Assembly (NCBI GenBank): GCA_002482715.1
Contig: DLGN01000392.1
Location: forward strand, 3,443 to 9,074
Direction: 5' to 3'
DNA: 5,632 nt
From: Oxalobacteraceae bacterium UBA7693
Lineage (GTDB): Bacteria > Pseudomonadota > Gammaproteobacteria > Burkholderiales > Burkholderiaceae_D
The position numbers were made by a program, and so were the translations under genes. Every line of letters begins with the position of its first letter. Position 1 is the first letter of the stretch. Of the stretch, positions 4,752 through 5,632 are shown one piece after another. Below the pieces are notes generated by a model. It was given only the letters and a program-made list of their open reading frames with translations. It was not told the origin of the DNA and searched no databases.

Positions 4752-5632
4752 ATGCGCAGTCTCGTTATTTCACAAGCAAAATCCGGTAGTAGTGCCATGA
4801 TGGTAATGATTGCTAATGCGATGGGTACATCAGTAATCTACAATGAACCACCAGCAAATACCTTACATACTTTACCAAGTAATTGCGTCGTTAAAGTCCT
4901 GTTCGAAAATACTGTGCTAGAAGACCTCCTTGCAGTGTTACCACAATTCGATAAGGTCGTTTTACTTTTACGAGATCCTCGAGACAATTTCGTTAGCCGC
5001 ATTTTATATTCTTTGGGTGCGCAAAAAGACTATCTAGTCAATGATGAATTTATCGACAACTTCCTCGAAACGCTACAAAAGAAACAAAAAGAGCCGGCCA
5101 GCGTTGACCTCACCTCGCTTGCCGACATGCTGGGCAAAGATACACTTAAGAATATGCCCTCCTATTTGCAGCGTTATGACCACTATCTTGAATTCGTAGA
5201 ACAACGCTCTCCAAATTGGTTCTTGATGTATTACGAAGATATGGTGACCGGCAATTTGCAAAAACTAAGTAGTTATCTAAATCTTCAAGCCCAACCGGTG
5301 GAGATGCCGGAGCGCTGGCAACGTGTTAGCCGTAGCAAACGTAGTGGTGACTGGCGACATTGGCTGACCAACAACGATGTAAATAATTTGGCACCACATC
5401 TTTCTCCCATTTTAAAAAAAATGTCTTATGAAAATGACTGGCAACTTGCTGAACCACAAGAAATCCTGGCTGAGCATTGTCAAGACTATGTGCTACGATT
5501 GGTTCACGAAAGACGCCAAGCGTTTGGCATGCCCCGCTACACGCCACCATTGGAACGGTATGCAAGCGCAAAGAGCTGTAATATTTGCGGCTATAAAAAG
5601 TTTGGCCCTGGACCTAATGGTCGCAAAGCCGA
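4752..5632 (+). CDS. Sulfotransferase with C-terminal zinc-ribbon extension (3' end outside window)
   Basis: The first 293 residues are in the window with no stop; the rest lies beyond the edge. Residues about 1-250 form a PAPS-dependent sulfotransferase closer to the classic Sulfotransfer_1/3 type than to the other sulfotransferase in this window. Seen: PAPS 5'-phosphosulfate loop Q8-A-K10-S-G-S-S at the end of the first strand, 3'-phosphate motif R74-D-P-R-D-N-F-V-S82 with Arg and Ser eight apart, M-Y-Y-E-D-M following N-W-F-L, and R194-S-K-R-S-G-D-W201-R-H-W, which resembles the R-K-G-x-x-G-D-W nucleotide-binding motif. All key residues look intact, so an active enzyme is expected. Near the window end C276-N-I-C279-G-Y-K-K-F-G-P-G-P-N-G-R opens the same zinc-ribbon found in the oxygenase fusion, probably leading into a methyltransferase-like domain outside the window. 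Start: AGGA at five bases and an in-frame stop just upstream. It is transcribed away from the minus-strand array from its own promoter. The acceptor is unknown. Confidence 0.88.
   Translation, partial: MRSLVISQAKSGSSAMMVMIANAMGTSVIYNEPPANTLHTLPSNCVVKVLFENTVLEDLLAVLPQFDKVVLLLRDPRDNFVSRILYSLGAQKDYLVNDEFIDNFLETLQKKQKEPASVDLTSLADMLGKDTLKNMPSYLQRYDHYLEFVEQRSPNWFLMYYEDMVTGNLQKLSSYLNLQAQPVEMPERWQRVSRSKRSGDWRHWLTNNDVNNLAPHLSPILKKMSYENDWQLAEPQEILAEHCQDYVLRLVHERRQAFGMPRYTPPLERYASAKSCNICGYKKFGPGPNGRKA
5577..5632 (+). other. Start of zinc-ribbon module, cut by the window edge
   Basis: C276-N-I-C279-G then F284-G-P-G-P-N-G-R matches, in order and spacing, C343-N-L-C346-G then F351-A-P-G-P-N-Q-R of the oxygenase fusion. 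The second CxxC pair expected about 20 residues later falls outside the window. The DNA of the two copies is clearly diverged, so this is not a recent duplication. Confidence 0.65.

Noticed and set aside
5073..5571. Two minus-strand open frames opposite the plus-strand sulfotransferase
   Set aside because: The plus-strand frame carries all the sulfotransferase motifs in order across this stretch. The opposite frames show no recognisable motif.
1..5632. tRNA, rRNA, CRISPR arrays, insertion sequences or attachment sites
   Set aside because: No cloverleaf with a CCA-adjacent stem, no regularly spaced repeats, no transposase or integrase motifs, and no terminal inverted repeats with flanking duplications were seen.

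Overview
The window suggests a moderately AT-rich (roughly 40-45% GC by eye) Gram-negative bacterium, probably a proteobacterium. This rests only on Shine-Dalgarno use, compact same-strand gene order and the protein families present; nothing here fixes a genus. It looks like an accessory tailoring cluster. Every gene whose fold I can name encodes a small-molecule or glycan modification enzyme, and there is no housekeeping gene, transposase, tRNA or CRISPR.

Layout. From about 4077 down to the left edge runs a minus-strand array that is probably one transcription unit. It holds, in order, a 501-residue sulfotransferase-methyltransferase fusion (2572-4077), a 559-residue phytanoyl-CoA-dioxygenase-like oxygenase fused to a zinc-ribbon and a degenerate methyltransferase-like tail (817-2496), a 252-residue SGNH/GDSL-hydrolase-like protein (17-775), and the first codons of a further gene that overlaps it by ATGA at 17-20. 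The gaps are 75 bp, 41 bp and -4 bp. A 674-bp AT-rich intergenic region (4078-4751) separates this array from a divergent plus-strand gene. That gene (4752 to beyond 5632) encodes a second sulfotransferase of a different type. It runs into the same zinc-ribbon module (CNxCG...PGPN) and is cut by the window edge. The intergenic region holds a perfect TATAAT -10 box for the plus-strand gene, a 13-bp palindrome where its -35 should be, two adjacent inverted repeats, and a short inverted/direct repeat set.

How the genes may work together (inference): two sulfotransferases, an Fe(II)/2-oxoglutarate oxygenase, one apparently intact SAM methyltransferase domain and an SGNH-type esterase/acyltransferase-like protein would together sulfonate, hydroxylate, methylate and (de)acylate a common product. 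That product could be a surface glycan, a lipid or a secreted metabolite. No glycosyltransferase, NRPS or PKS is visible, so the substrate is unknown. The most unusual property is the modular build: one zinc-ribbon (with a methyltransferase-like partner in at least one case) is attached to the C-terminus of two unrelated catalytic domains on opposite strands, and a third gene fuses a sulfotransferase to a methyltransferase. Separately, the P-loop lysine expected in the sulfotransferase half of the 2572-4077 protein appears to be missing.
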